This document shows, piece by piece, positions 1 to 9,027 of a stretch of DNA of 64,000 nt. Position 1 is the first letter of the stretch; every line of letters begins with the position of its first letter. The DNA lies in contig CAZTJA010000007.1 in the NCBI GenBank assembly GCA_964613745.1, forward strand, positions 1 through 64,000, written 5' to 3'. The notes below the pieces were generated by a model that was given only the letters and a program-made list of their open reading frames with translations, had not been told where the DNA came from and made no database searches. The stretch comes from CAZTJA01 sp964613745. GTDB taxonomy: Bacteria > Desulfobacterota > Desulfomonilia > Desulfomonilales > Desulfomonilaceae. The translations under genes and the position numbers were made by a program.

Positions 1-1505
1 GTTATGTCGAGGAAGCCCAATCTTTGGCCGCCAGGCTTGAACCCGGAATGATTCCCTATGAAATGCCGTTCGCCGATTTGGCTACTGAAGCAGGCGGCAC
101 TGCACGGGGACGGAATTTGGCTGCCTTGGGCGGATTTGCCGCCATTTTCGGAGTCGATCCAGATCTATTTAGAAAAGTTATCGAAAAAAAGTTTGGCTCG
201 AAAGGCGAGAAGATTCTTAAGGGCAATTTGAAAAGCTTCGATGCGGGATATGATTATGCCTTAGAGGGTTTTGCTTTGCGCCGAAAACCGGTTTTTGACG
301 GATCAAAGCCCATACTTGCCGATGAAAAAAAGATGTATTCCGGAAACGAGGCAATCGGCCAAGCAGCTTTAGATGCAGGATTGAAACTGTATTTCGGATA
401 TCCCATCACACCGGCTACCCCAATAATGGAATATTTGGCGAAACACCTGCCGAAAAAAGGCGGCCGTGTCATTCAGATGGAGGACGAAATATCTTCAATC
501 GGCGCGGTTCTCGGAGCATTTTACGCCGGTGCCCGCTCCATGACCGCCACTTCCGGTCCCGGATTTGCCCTCATGTCGGAGTTGATCACGCACGGAGTCA
601 TGGCTGAAATTCCAGCCGTCATCCTAAATGCTCAACGAGGTGGTCCCTCTACGGGATTACCTACAAAGACCGAGCAATCGGATCTCCATGCCGCTGTTTT
701 CGGTGGCCCGGGAGATTCTGCACGAATAGTTATCGCTCCAACGACGGTTGCCGAATGTTACGATCTGACTCTAAAGAGCTTTCAATTCGCAGAAAAATAC
801 CAAACACCCGTGGTGGTGCTCACGGATTTTTACCTGGATAACAGGGTGGAAAATTTACCTGTTTTCAAGGCCGACCCACGGGATGTCTCTGATGCCTCAA
901 TTTACGTCGGAACGAATACAGATGAAAAATACAAACGTTACGAAAACACACCTTCAGGAATTTCCCCAAGGTCTTTACCGGGAATGGACGGATTTGCCTA
1001 CACGGCTTCGGGCCTTGAGCATACGGAATACGGTAAACCTGACTATACGCCCGAAAATCATATGATGATGACCCAAAAACGGTATCGAAAGCTCATGAGC
1101 GCCCTGGAGGATCTGCCATGTCCGGTATCATACGGGCCAAACACCGTTCTGGATGTGGGTGTCCTGGGCTGGGGATCAACTTTTGGATCGATATTGGAAG
1201 CAGTAAACTCAGCACGGTTGCATGGGTATAGTGTAGGCGCTCTAAAAATCATTTCAATTTTTCCCTTTCATGAAAAGGAAATTCGAGCATTTATGTCAAG
1301 ATGCCGTGAAATTCTGATTCCTGAGCTGAATTTTTCCGGGCAGTTGGCGAATTTAATCGGGCACTTATTTAATAAAGACGTGCATCGGCTAAATCTTGTA
1401 ACGGGACAGCCTTTTTCACCAACCCTTATCCTGCAAGAAATCGTTAAATTAACCCGAGGCGAATTGAATGAAAACAGCCGCAAGAGCTTTAGCGGAACAA
1501 ATTAG
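1..1505 (+). CDS. korA: 2-oxoacid:ferredoxin oxidoreductase, fused gamma-alpha subunit (KorA type), 5' partial
   Basis: Catalyses, with the TPP-binding KorB encoded next, the CoA-dependent oxidative decarboxylation of a 2-oxoacid (most likely 2-oxoglutarate) to an acyl-CoA with reduction of ferredoxin, in the cytoplasm. The frame (codon 1 at base 3) is open to the left edge and about 500 residues are visible, so the first residues lie outside the window; the TTG at 24 is internal. The first ~75 visible residues end a gamma domain (ATEAGGTARGRNLAALGG). The rest is the alpha/pyrimidine domain, with FGYPITPATPIMEYL, QMEDEISSIGAVLGA and TATSGPGFALMSE. The 3' end overlaps korB by 38 bases. A different 2-oxoacid substrate is possible; the adjoining fumC favours a TCA-cycle role. 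Confidence 0.9.
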   Translation, partial: YVEEAQSLAARLEPGMIPYEMPFADLATEAGGTARGRNLAALGGFAAIFGVDPDLFRKVIEKKFGSKGEKILKGNLKSFDAGYDYALEGFALRRKPVFDGSKPILADEKKMYSGNEAIGQAALDAGLKLYFGYPITPATPIMEYLAKHLPKKGGRVIQMEDEISSIGAVLGAFYAGARSMTATSGPGFALMSELITHGVMAEIPAVILNAQRGGPSTGLPTKTEQSDLHAAVFGGPGDSARIVIAPTTVAECYDLTLKSFQFAEKYQTPVVVLTDFYLDNRVENLPVFKADPRDVSDASIYVGTNTDEKYKRYENTPSGISPRSLPGMDGFAYTASGLEHTEYGKPDYTPENHMMMTQKRYRKLMSALEDLPCPVSYGPNTVLDVGVLGWGSTFGSILEAVNSARLHGYSVGALKIISIFPFHEKEIRAFMSRCREILIPELNFSGQLANLIGHLFNKDVHRLNLVTGQPFSPTLILQEIVKLTRGELNENSRKSFSGTN

Positions 1506-2271
1506 GAATATCAAGCAGTCCAGGTCCCTTCATGTTCGTTCGTCATCTTTGCCGACATGGTGCCCCGGATGCGGCTACTTCGGTATCCAACACGCACTTA
1601 ATTCGTGCATAGATGAACTCAAAATTCCTACTAACGAGATCGTGATCGTCTCGGGAATTGGATGTGCAGGTAGGTATCCATATTTCTCAAGCACTTACGG
1701 GCTGCATACCGTTCATGGAAGAACTCTGCCGGTTGCCACAGGAGTGAAAGCGGCCAACCCGGCCTTGACGGTTTTCGCTGTTGGGGGTGACGGAGATGGT
1801 CTCGCCATTGGAGGAGGACATTTACCTCACGTCTGCAGGCGTGACGTCAACATAAATTACCTACTGTTTGACAACTCGATCTATGGATTGACCAAGGGCC
1901 AACCGTCTCCTAGTTCACCGATTGGAACTACCACAAAAGCGAGTCCTTATGGTACACAAGACGAACCTTTGAACGCCACGTTAATGGCTCTGACATATGG
2001 AGCGGGATTTATCGCTCGATTGTTTGCCGGTGATCCAAATGGAATCAAGGCCGCTCTGAAAGAGGGATTAAGTCATCAGGGCTTTTCAATTTTTCATATT
2101 TACACCACCTGTGTAACATTTGATAAAACTTTTAAAACCTGGGCAAACTTGAGACAACGGGTGCATCCGATTCCGGAGGATCACGATCCAACAGACATGA
2201 AAGCTGCGTTTAATCTTGTGATAAATGATGACTATGCTTTAGGAGTAATTTACAAGAGAAAAAATGCTTAA
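1468..2271 (+). CDS. korB: 2-oxoacid:ferredoxin oxidoreductase beta subunit (KorB type)
   Basis: TPP-binding beta subunit of the ferredoxin-linked 2-oxoacid oxidoreductase. The 267 residues show the family's opening WCPGCGYFGIQHAL, the GIGCAGRYPYF segment, the TPP/Mg motif GGDGDGLAIGGGHL and the following DNSIYGLTKGQPSP. The protein begins about 30 residues before WCPGCG, which is normal for the family, so the ATG inside the korA 3' end is kept although it creates a 38-base overlap. The stop overlaps the fumC start by 8 bases, pointing to one transcript and translational coupling. No delta (4Fe-4S ferredoxin-like) subunit is encoded downstream, consistent with the two-subunit KorAB form; an upstream delta subunit cannot be excluded because the window begins inside korA. 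Confidence 0.92.
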   Translation: MKTAARALAEQIRNIKQSRSLHVRSSSLPTWCPGCGYFGIQHALNSCIDELKIPTNEIVIVSGIGCAGRYPYFSSTYGLHTVHGRTLPVATGVKAANPALTVFAVGGDGDGLAIGGGHLPHVCRRDVNINYLLFDNSIYGLTKGQPSPSSPIGTTTKASPYGTQDEPLNATLMALTYGAGFIARLFAGDPNGIKAALKEGLSHQGFSIFHIYTTCVTFDKTFKTWANLRQRVHPIPEDHDPTDMKAAFNLVINDDYALGVIYKRKNA

Positions 2272-3670
2272 GCCCAATGTTGAAACCGAATACAGGATTG
2301 AGGCCGACAGCATGGGCGAAGTCAGGGTTCCCGCATCCGCTTATTACGGTGCTCAGACCCAGAGAGCCATCGATAATTTTGCAGTTAGCGGCTTGGTTTT
2401 CCCATCCACCTTCATCACTGCAATAGCTCTTGTCAAAAAGCATTCCGCCGAAGTAAATCTCGAAATAGGTTTACTTAACAGGGATTTAGCCCAAGCAATT
2501 CAAAAGGCATCAGAGGAGATAATCTCCGGTGCATTGCTGGACCAATTCGTTGTGGACGTTTTCCAAACCGGGTCGGGTACCTCTACCAACATGAATGCAA
2601 ATGAGGTTATCGCCGGCAGAGCGAATGAAATATTAACGGGGGTACGCGGCGGCAAAACACCGGTCCATCCAAATGATCATGTGAACAAAGGGCAATCGAG
2701 CAATGATGTGATTCCTACGGTCATACATATTGCATCTGCATTGTCCATCACCCGGGATCTTCTTCCTCGATTGGCCGAACTTAAAGGAGCTTTGCTGGCT
2801 AAAGCCGCAGAATTTTCCTCTATCCGGAAACTTGGTCGCACACACATGCAAGATGCGATTCCCATAACATTGGGGGACGAATTCGGCGGCTATGCTCGCC
2901 AGATAGAGCTTGGAATTGAACGAATTACCAGATCCTTGAAATCATTATCGGAATTGGCACTGGGCGGGACTGCCGTAGGCAATGGCCAAAATGCGGATCC
3001 ACGATTTGCGCCACTTGTAATAGAAAAAATTGCTTTGGCGACACAGTTCGAATTCGTAGAAGCCGCAAATCACTTCGAAGCTCAAGCTTCTCAGGATGCC
3101 GCCGTCGAGGTCAGCGGCAGTCTTAAGACCCTGGCGGTAAGCTTGAAAAAAATTGCCAATGACATCAGGCTTTTATCCTGCGGACCACGGGCTGGTATAG
3201 CCGAAATTAATATTCCTTCTTTACAACCCGGTTCCTCCATAATGCCGGGCAAGGTGAACCCCGTAATTCCCGAAATGGTGATACAAACGGGCGCTCAGGT
3301 CATTGCAAATGATCTTGCCATAACGTTAGGCGGGCAATGGGGTGCATTAGAATTAAACGTGATGCTGCCGTTAATCGGGTACAATCTGCTTCAATCAATA
3401 GATTTATTGTCCAAAGTGGTCGATAAATTTACGCACAAATGTATCAAAGGTATCACTGCAAATCCTGAAAAATGCAGCGGCAGCATTGAAAAGAGTCTCG
3501 CAATGAGCACCGCTTTAGCGCCTGTAATTGGTTACGAGAAAGCTGCTGCGGTTTCCAAGGCGGCATTCGAATCAGGCCGAAGCGTGAGAGAAATCGCGAT
3601 TGAGCTGAAAGTGCTGCCGGAATCGGAGATAAACGAACTCCTGGATTCGATGATAATCGGGTCAAAATGA
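2264..3670 (+). CDS. fumC: Class II fumarate hydratase
   Basis: Interconverts fumarate and malate. The 468-residue protein has the fumarase/aspartase superfamily signature GSSIMPGKVNPVIPEM, plus the fumarase-like YYGAQTQRAIDNF near the N terminus, TGSGTSTNMNANEVIA, the second catalytic block GRTHMQDAIPITLGDEFGGY and GGTAVGNGQN. NPVIPEM after the signature also resembles aspartate ammonia-lyase, so that activity is the main alternative, but AQTQRA and the TGSGTSTNMN block fit fumarase better. It overlaps korB by 8 bases and is probably the last gene of a korAB-fumC transcript, joining two TCA-cycle steps. Class II enzymes have no Fe-S cluster. Confidence 0.85.
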   Translation: MLKPNVETEYRIEADSMGEVRVPASAYYGAQTQRAIDNFAVSGLVFPSTFITAIALVKKHSAEVNLEIGLLNRDLAQAIQKASEEIISGALLDQFVVDVFQTGSGTSTNMNANEVIAGRANEILTGVRGGKTPVHPNDHVNKGQSSNDVIPTVIHIASALSITRDLLPRLAELKGALLAKAAEFSSIRKLGRTHMQDAIPITLGDEFGGYARQIELGIERITRSLKSLSELALGGTAVGNGQNADPRFAPLVIEKIALATQFEFVEAANHFEAQASQDAAVEVSGSLKTLAVSLKKIANDIRLLSCGPRAGIAEINIPSLQPGSSIMPGKVNPVIPEMVIQTGAQVIANDLAITLGGQWGALELNVMLPLIGYNLLQSIDLLSKVVDKFTHKCIKGITANPEKCSGSIEKSLAMSTALAPVIGYEKAAAVSKAAFESGRSVREIAIELKVLPESEINELLDSMIIGSK

Positions 3671-3730
3671 ATTTTGCCAGGCAAATCGAGGGTTTCAACA
3701 AGCAATAAACCAGATTCTTTTATTCGCTGG

Positions 3731-4513
3731 TCAAGATTTATTCGATTCAGTTGAAGGTGCCCCCACAACCTTAATTTTCGGGCTTAGCTTCTTTTTTCTC
3801 TTGAGAATCGCTCCTCTTGAAATTAACCCTTTGTCTAGAAGTTTTTTCATAAGGCTTTGGATGCCTCGTGCTGAAAGCCTGTACTTATGCATAAGTTGCT
3901 GATCGGTAAGATTACATTCCAAATCCCGCAGTACGTCGGCAGCATCCACAGTTACTTTATGATTACTGATCCTGTTGAGACAAACCGTTATGTCTCTAGA
4001 TTCTATGCCCAATCTCTTCGCAAGGGCTCGTCTTGTTATTAGGCCTTTTCTTAGTAGTTTGCGGAACATACTCGCAAGGCCTTTCTGAGACAATCCATAC
4101 TTTTGAATCAAATCTTTGTCACTGAGATTATTAGAGAAATCCTCCAAGAGCTGCTTTGCGCTCAAAACCGTTTTTTCGGGGACTACCGTCATCACAACTG
4201 TGATATTCGAGACGTCTATGAATGGCTCAATTCTTGGATCTACATTGACGAACCTGACATGAAGCCCCTTGCGTTTAATGTCTTCATAATACTTGTTCAG
4301 AATTATTGTAAAATCAGCACAAATTTCACTAACACCTTTGAAATCGATCAGTATTCCCTTCTGTGGGTTTGTGCTTAGCCATTCGACGGTCTTATCCATA
4401 AACTCTTCAACGTGTTGCGGTTCTATTGTAGAGCGCTCCACCGAAAGTCGAAAGAATTCGTTCTCTTCCACCAGGGCGAATATTAGTTCTTCGTCATCAA
4501 ACAGGAATTTCAT
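3731..4513 (-). CDS. STAS-domain protein with duplicated helical motif
   Basis: Function not known. Residues 1-115 look like a STAS/anti-sigma-antagonist-type fold: alternating strands and helices, with KGILIDFKGVSEICADF at about 52-68 and KGLHVRFVNVDPRIEPFI at about 82-99. The rest carries two copies of a ~39-residue helical motif, at about 122-160 (NLSDKDLIQKYGLSQKGLAS) and 194-232 (NLTDQQLMHKYRLSARGIQS), each ending in KLLxKGLI. A linker of ~33 residues between them looks HTH-like (RRALAKRLGIESRDI). The C terminus is lysine-rich. I infer a regulator in which a STAS input controls small helix-turn-helix-like units. It lies alone on the minus strand, convergent with fumC and divergent from argB, in a 232-base region that would hold both promoters. 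Confidence 0.75.
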   Translation of the reverse strand: MKFLFDDEELIFALVEENEFFRLSVERSTIEPQHVEEFMDKTVEWLSTNPQKGILIDFKGVSEICADFTIILNKYYEDIKRKGLHVRFVNVDPRIEPFIDVSNITVVMTVVPEKTVLSAKQLLEDFSNNLSDKDLIQKYGLSQKGLASMFRKLLRKGLITRRALAKRLGIESRDITVCLNRISNHKVTVDAADVLRDLECNLTDQQLMHKYRLSARGIQSLMKKLLDKGLISRGAILKRKKKLSPKIKVVGAPSTESNKS

Positions 4514-4745
4514 TTTTCATATTTACCGGAATTTGAAACCAGAAGATTTGAGTCCTTTACACTTTTTGAACTTCCATTGGCAAGTTTTAATTTCTCTCAT
4601 TCGATTTAGCCTTCCAGCATTCTGTGTTATTCGCAAGGTTCTTGTTATTGCTAATTCATTCAGCAACGTGTTACTATTGCGTTTTTGTTATGAAGCATTG
4701 CTATGCCGACTCTCCAGGTCGCACCTTTAAACTGCAGGTTCCGCC

Positions 4746-5648
4746 ATGAATAGTGTTTGTTCACCTTTCCAGAGAGCTGAAATACTCGCTCAAGCTCTCC
4801 CGTACATCAGATTATTTCGAAACAAAAGAATCGTAATAAAATATGGCGGCAGCGCCATGATTGATGAACAGCTCAAAAGAGAGTTCGCCGAGGATATTGC
4901 TCTTATGAGTTTTATAGGCATGAAACCTATAATTGTGCATGGCGGAGGTCCCCAAATCGGGGAACTCCTGAAAAAACTGGGCAAGGAAAGCAGATTTGTA
5001 AAAGGCTTACGTGTTACCGACGAAGAAACGATGAATGTAGTTGAGATGGTTCTCGTGGCGAAGGTAAACAAAGATGTCGTTTCCTTAATCAATTCTTATG
5101 GCGGAAAAGCGGTGGGAATCTCGGGTAGGGATGGTGGCTTAATAAAGGCCAAGAAAGCTAGGCCGGCAAGACTGGCCGACACTGATGAAGACCTCGGACT
5201 GGTAGGGGATGTTGAGAAGATCAATTCGGAAGTAATTTCCTGTTTGGAAGAAAGAGGCTTCATTCCGGTGGTAGCCCCTGTGGGAGCAGGTCCTTCGGAA
5301 AAGCCTTACAACATAAACGCAGACACGGCTGCAGGTGCACTCTCGGCGGCTTTAAAAGCCGAAAAGTTCATCCTCCTTACCGATGTACCCGGAGTTATGG
5401 ATCAAACCGGCCAACTCATTTCAACTATATCCGAAGACGCGGCTCAGGAACTTATTTCAGAAGGAACTATTTCCGGCGGCATGATTCCAAAAGTTCGCTG
5501 TTGTCTGAATGCATTGCGGGGTGGAGTTCCCAAAGCTCACATTATCGACGGTCGAGTGTCTCACGCTCTTTTACTAGAAATGCTCACCGATGAGGGTATT
5601 GGTACGGAGATGGTGAGAGAAAAAGCCCCCGGCACTTCCGCTATTTAA
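4746..5648 (+). CDS. argB: Acetylglutamate kinase
   Basis: Phosphorylates N-acetyl-L-glutamate with ATP, the second step of arginine synthesis. The 300-residue protein shows the amino-acid-kinase pattern: IKYGGSAM at the start of the fold, IIVHGGGPQIGELL, SGRDGGLI, NINADTAAGALSAALKAEK and LTDVPGVMDQ. An N-terminal helix of ~25 residues before the first strand (FQRAEILAQALPYIRLF) resembles that of hexameric, arginine-inhibited enzymes, so feedback inhibition by arginine is likely (inference). It is the first gene of the arg cluster, and its stop is 27 bases before the argD start. Confidence 0.95.
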   Translation: MNSVCSPFQRAEILAQALPYIRLFRNKRIVIKYGGSAMIDEQLKREFAEDIALMSFIGMKPIIVHGGGPQIGELLKKLGKESRFVKGLRVTDEETMNVVEMVLVAKVNKDVVSLINSYGGKAVGISGRDGGLIKAKKARPARLADTDEDLGLVGDVEKINSEVISCLEERGFIPVVAPVGAGPSEKPYNINADTAAGALSAALKAEKFILLTDVPGVMDQTGQLISTISEDAAQELISEGTISGGMIPKVRCCLNALRGGVPKAHIIDGRVSHALLLEMLTDEGIGTEMVREKAPGTSAI

Positions 5649-5675
5649 TTGAATTCCGAGTCTGGAGAATTATAT

Positions 5676-6878
5676 ATGTCGATGAATTTTATTTCGGAAA
5701 ACTCAAAGTATGTTTTTAACACTTACGGGCGAACCCCGATCATGTTGGTTAGCGGTTCCGGAACCAAGGTATGGGACAGCACGGGAAAAGAATACCTTGA
5801 TTTTATAGGCGGCCTGGCGGCCTGTTCTCTCGGACATGGTCATGCAGGCCTTCAGAAAGCAATATCCGATCAGGCCGGAAAGCTGATTCATGTTTCCAAC
5901 ATATTTCACATTGAACCTCAGATTGAACTTGCAAAATTGTTAACCGCCAACTCTTTTGCAGACAAGGCTTTTTTCTGTAATTCAGGAGCCGAAGCAAACG
6001 AAGGGGCCATAAAGCTTGCTCGCAAATACTTTCACGATCGGCAGGAACACGATAGGTATCATGTAATCACCATGGAAAACTCCTTCCATGGACGCACTTT
6101 GGCTACTTTGGCCGCGACGGGCCAGACAAAATATCGCAAAGGTTTTGAACCGGATGTGGATGGGTTCTCCCATGTACCTTTTGGGAATTTGTCGTCTCTC
6201 AAGGATAGTGTAAGAGACAATACAGCCGCCATTATGCTGGAACTTATTCAAGGAGAGGGCGGTGTTAGAGTCGCTGACCGAAGCTACTTTCAAGAACTTC
6301 GACGGTTTTGCGACAGTACGGGATGCTTGCTGATCTTTGACGAAGTCCAGACCGGAATGGGTAGAACGGGAAAACTATTTGCTTACGAACTCTTCGATAT
6401 TGAACCGGATATCATGACACTTGCAAAAGGAATTGCCGGTGGAGTTCCAATGGGAGCTGTCTTAGCGAAAGACTCTGTGGCATCAGCCTTTGTCCCGGGT
6501 ACTCATGCATCTACTTTCGGAGGGAATCCCTTATCCTCTGCGGCTGCTCTATACGTTATGGGACAGATCACATCACCGGAATTCTTGGATAATGTTAAAT
6601 CCAAGGGGGCTTACCTACACAATCAATTAAATCAGGTCCGACACGATTTTTCCGTTGTAAAAGATGTTCGAGGTTTCGGGTTAATGCAAGCCATCGAACT
6701 CTCAATGCCCGGAGCTGAAATAGTATCCGAATTGCGCGATTTGGGAATCCTAGTAAATTGCACGTCCGACACCGTTCTTAGGTTCTTGCCGCCTTTAATT
6801 GTAAGCGAACGGGAAATCGACACCATGATTGCCGCATTGCGATCGGTTCTTCAAGGGAAGGGAGATCCGAGACAATGA
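5676..6878 (+). CDS. argD: Acetylornithine aminotransferase
   Basis: PLP enzyme of subgroup II aminotransferases that converts N-acetylglutamate semialdehyde to N-acetylornithine; it may also serve succinyl-diaminopimelate transamination. About 400 residues. Visible motifs are FCNSGAEANEGAIKLARKY, NSFHGRTLATLAATGQ, IFDEVQTGMGRTG and the PLP-lysine segment LAKGIAGGVPMGA. The frame stays open upstream to a TTG at 5649, but the ATG at 5676 has a GGAG eight bases before it and gives the normal family N terminus, so it is preferred. The stop overlaps the argF start in an ATGA. Confidence 0.95.
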   Translation: MSMNFISENSKYVFNTYGRTPIMLVSGSGTKVWDSTGKEYLDFIGGLAACSLGHGHAGLQKAISDQAGKLIHVSNIFHIEPQIELAKLLTANSFADKAFFCNSGAEANEGAIKLARKYFHDRQEHDRYHVITMENSFHGRTLATLAATGQTKYRKGFEPDVDGFSHVPFGNLSSLKDSVRDNTAAIMLELIQGEGGVRVADRSYFQELRRFCDSTGCLLIFDEVQTGMGRTGKLFAYELFDIEPDIMTLAKGIAGGVPMGAVLAKDSVASAFVPGTHASTFGGNPLSSAAALYVMGQITSPEFLDNVKSKGAYLHNQLNQVRHDFSVVKDVRGFGLMQAIELSMPGAEIVSELRDLGILVNCTSDTVLRFLPPLIVSEREIDTMIAALRSVLQGKGDPRQ

Positions 6879-7771
6879 AAAGGCCCAGGCACTTTTTGAG
6901 TTTGCGTGACTATTCCCGGCAGGAGATTCTGGATCTCCTTGCCAGAGCACTAGAAATCAAAAAGAGCATTCCCGGTCCGAGGGGACCGAAGCCTTTGGAA
7001 GGTAAATCGGTGGCCCTCATTTTTGAAAAACCGTCGACGAGAACGAGGGTTTCATTCGAAGTCGGCATCCATCAGTTTGGAGGACAAGCTCTTTACCTCA
7101 ATACGAAAGATATACAGTTAGGACGAGGAGAACCGATACGAGACACGGCCAGAGTACTTTCTCGCTATGTAGATGCGATTGTGATCCGAACGTTTGGCCA
7201 TGATATTCTCGATGAATTCGCAAAATGGAGCCTTGTGCCAATAATAAATGGGTTATCCGATTACCTTCACCCTTGTCAGATTCTTGGTGATCTCATGACA
7301 CTAACTGAAAAGGGTATCAAAATAGAAAACATCAAGGCGGCCTGGATTGGTGACGGCAACAATGTGGCTAATTCCTGGATTGTTGCGGCTCAAAAACTCG
7401 GTTTTCCGTTGACTTTAGCGTGTCCGCCCGGTTATGACCCCACAGTGGAATATACAAACGAGCTTGTAAGAGTAACGCGAGATCCAGCGGAAGCAATCAA
7501 AGATGCGAATGTTGTATCCACGGACGTATGGGCTTCAATGGGACAAGAATCGGAAATAGACGAAAGATCCCAGGTGTTCCGGGGGTTTCAATTAAACATG
7601 GAATTGCTCAAGTACGCTGCGGATCCGGTTTACGTGCTTCACTGTTTACCGGCTCACAGAGGTGAAGAAATTACCGATGAGGTGATGGAATCCGAGCATT
7701 CCCTTTTGTGGGATCAAGCGGAAAATCGTCTTCATGTTCAAAAGGCCGTCATGGAGCTGTTAATATATTAG
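6875..7771 (+). CDS. argF: Ornithine carbamoyltransferase
   Basis: Forms citrulline from ornithine and carbamoyl phosphate. The 298 residues contain the carbamoyl-phosphate loop EKPSTRTRVSFEVG, the HPCQILGD segment, the ornithine-side VSTDVWASMGQE (the SMG loop) and the catalytic HCLPAHRGEE near the C terminus, all in the usual order and spacing. Length is typical for catabolic and anabolic enzymes; the arg-cluster position indicates the anabolic role. The start overlaps the argD stop by four bases, so translation is probably coupled. The next gene, argG, follows after 33 bases with its own strong AGGAGG. Confidence 0.96.
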   Translation: MKRPRHFLSLRDYSRQEILDLLARALEIKKSIPGPRGPKPLEGKSVALIFEKPSTRTRVSFEVGIHQFGGQALYLNTKDIQLGRGEPIRDTARVLSRYVDAIVIRTFGHDILDEFAKWSLVPIINGLSDYLHPCQILGDLMTLTEKGIKIENIKAAWIGDGNNVANSWIVAAQKLGFPLTLACPPGYDPTVEYTNELVRVTRDPAEAIKDANVVSTDVWASMGQESEIDERSQVFRGFQLNMELLKYAADPVYVLHCLPAHRGEEITDEVMESEHSLLWDQAENRLHVQKAVMELLIY

Positions 7772-7804
7772 CCATTTTGATTCGGGTACAATTCAGGAGG
7801 CAGT

Positions 7805-9013
7805 GTGGCGCAGAAAAAAATCGATAGAATCGTTCTTGCCTATTCAGGCGGTCTCGATACTTCAGTCATATTAAGATGGTTGGTTGAAACTTATAAGTGC
7901 CCCGTAGATGCTTTTGTAGCGGACTTAGGCCAGGGTGAAGAACTGGAGCCTCTCGAAGAGAAAGCCGTTGCTACCGGAGCTGATTCAATCCAGATTCGGG
8001 ATTTGCGCGAGGAATTCGTTCGCGACTATGTCTTTCCTATGTTCAGGGCCAATGCGGTTTATGAAGGTTCATACCTTTTGGGAACTTCCATAGCTCGACC
8101 ATGTATCGCCAAAGCGCAGATGGAAATGGCTGCAGAGAAGGGAGCCGATGCAGTTTCCCACGGCGCTACCGGCAAAGGCAACGATCAGGTCCGATTTGAG
8201 CTGACCTATCTTACATTTAACCCTCGTATTTCTATTATCGCCCCATGGCGTGTTTGGGACATGAAATCGCGGTCCGACCTCATCGGGTATGCGGAAAAAT
8301 TCGGTATTCCCGTGACCTCGACTGCGGCTAAACCATATAGTATGGATCGAAACCTCTTGCATCTCAGTTTTGAAGGTGGAATTTTGGAAGATCCCTGGGC
8401 GGAACCTCCGAAGGACATGTATCAACTTACCGTTGATCCGATGGATGCACCCGACATTCCCGAAGAAATTCAAATAAAGTTTGATGCGGGTGATCCGGTG
8501 GAACTTGATGGAAAACGACTCAGCCCGGCTGAAATGTTGGCCGAGCTTAATTCCTTGGCGGGCCGACACGGAATTGGCAGAGTGGATCTTGTTGAGAACC
8601 GCTATGTGGGAATGAAGAGCAGAGGGGTCTATGAAACACCGGGAGGAACGGTGATTCATGTAGCCCGACGAGCTATTGAATCATTGACGCTGGACAGGGA
8701 AGTTATGCACCTCAAAAATGAATGGATACAGCGTTATGCCTCCCTCGTTTACAACGGCTACTGGTTCTCGCCCGAACGGACAATGCTGCAAGCGGCCATT
8801 GACGAGGCAGCCAAGGCGGTGACCGGCGTTGCGAGACTCAAGTTGTATAAAGGGAATGTCATTGTGACGGGGAGAAGCTCGGAAAAGTCACTGTATGATG
8901 ACAGGTTTGCGACCTTCGAAGAAGATGAAGTTTATTCACAAGCAGACGCTGAAGGCTTTATCAGATTGAACGCCCTGAGGCTAAGAATAAGATCGATGAT
9001 GCAGAAGTCATAG
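7805..9013 (+). CDS. argG: Argininosuccinate synthase
   Basis: Joins citrulline and aspartate using ATP. The protein opens with the pyrophosphatase-loop signature VLAYSGGLDTSVIL. It then has YLLGTSIARPCIAK, SHGATGKGNDQVRFEL and YSMDRNLLHLSFEGG, all expected for the family. The start is a GTG with AGGAGG ending four bases before it at 7795-7800, which gives a 402-residue protein of standard length. It sits between argF and argH in the same orientation and only 14 bases separate it from the preferred argH start, so it belongs to the arg operon. Confidence 0.96.
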   Translation: MAQKKIDRIVLAYSGGLDTSVILRWLVETYKCPVDAFVADLGQGEELEPLEEKAVATGADSIQIRDLREEFVRDYVFPMFRANAVYEGSYLLGTSIARPCIAKAQMEMAAEKGADAVSHGATGKGNDQVRFELTYLTFNPRISIIAPWRVWDMKSRSDLIGYAEKFGIPVTSTAAKPYSMDRNLLHLSFEGGILEDPWAEPPKDMYQLTVDPMDAPDIPEEIQIKFDAGDPVELDGKRLSPAEMLAELNSLAGRHGIGRVDLVENRYVGMKSRGVYETPGGTVIHVARRAIESLTLDREVMHLKNEWIQRYASLVYNGYWFSPERTMLQAAIDEAAKAVTGVARLKLYKGNVIVTGRSSEKSLYDDRFATFEEDEVYSQADAEGFIRLNALRLRIRSMMQKS

Positions 9014-9027
9014 GTTTGTTGGGACTG

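Noticed and set aside
4293..4730. A 145-codon plus-strand frame before argB
   Set aside because: The first part is antisense to the STAS gene and the rest is AT-rich intergenic DNA with no signal or ribosome site.
8069..8659. A 196-codon open frame on the minus strand inside argG
   Set aside because: It is fully antisense to a well-supported gene, shows no domain, and has the irregular composition of a frame shadow.
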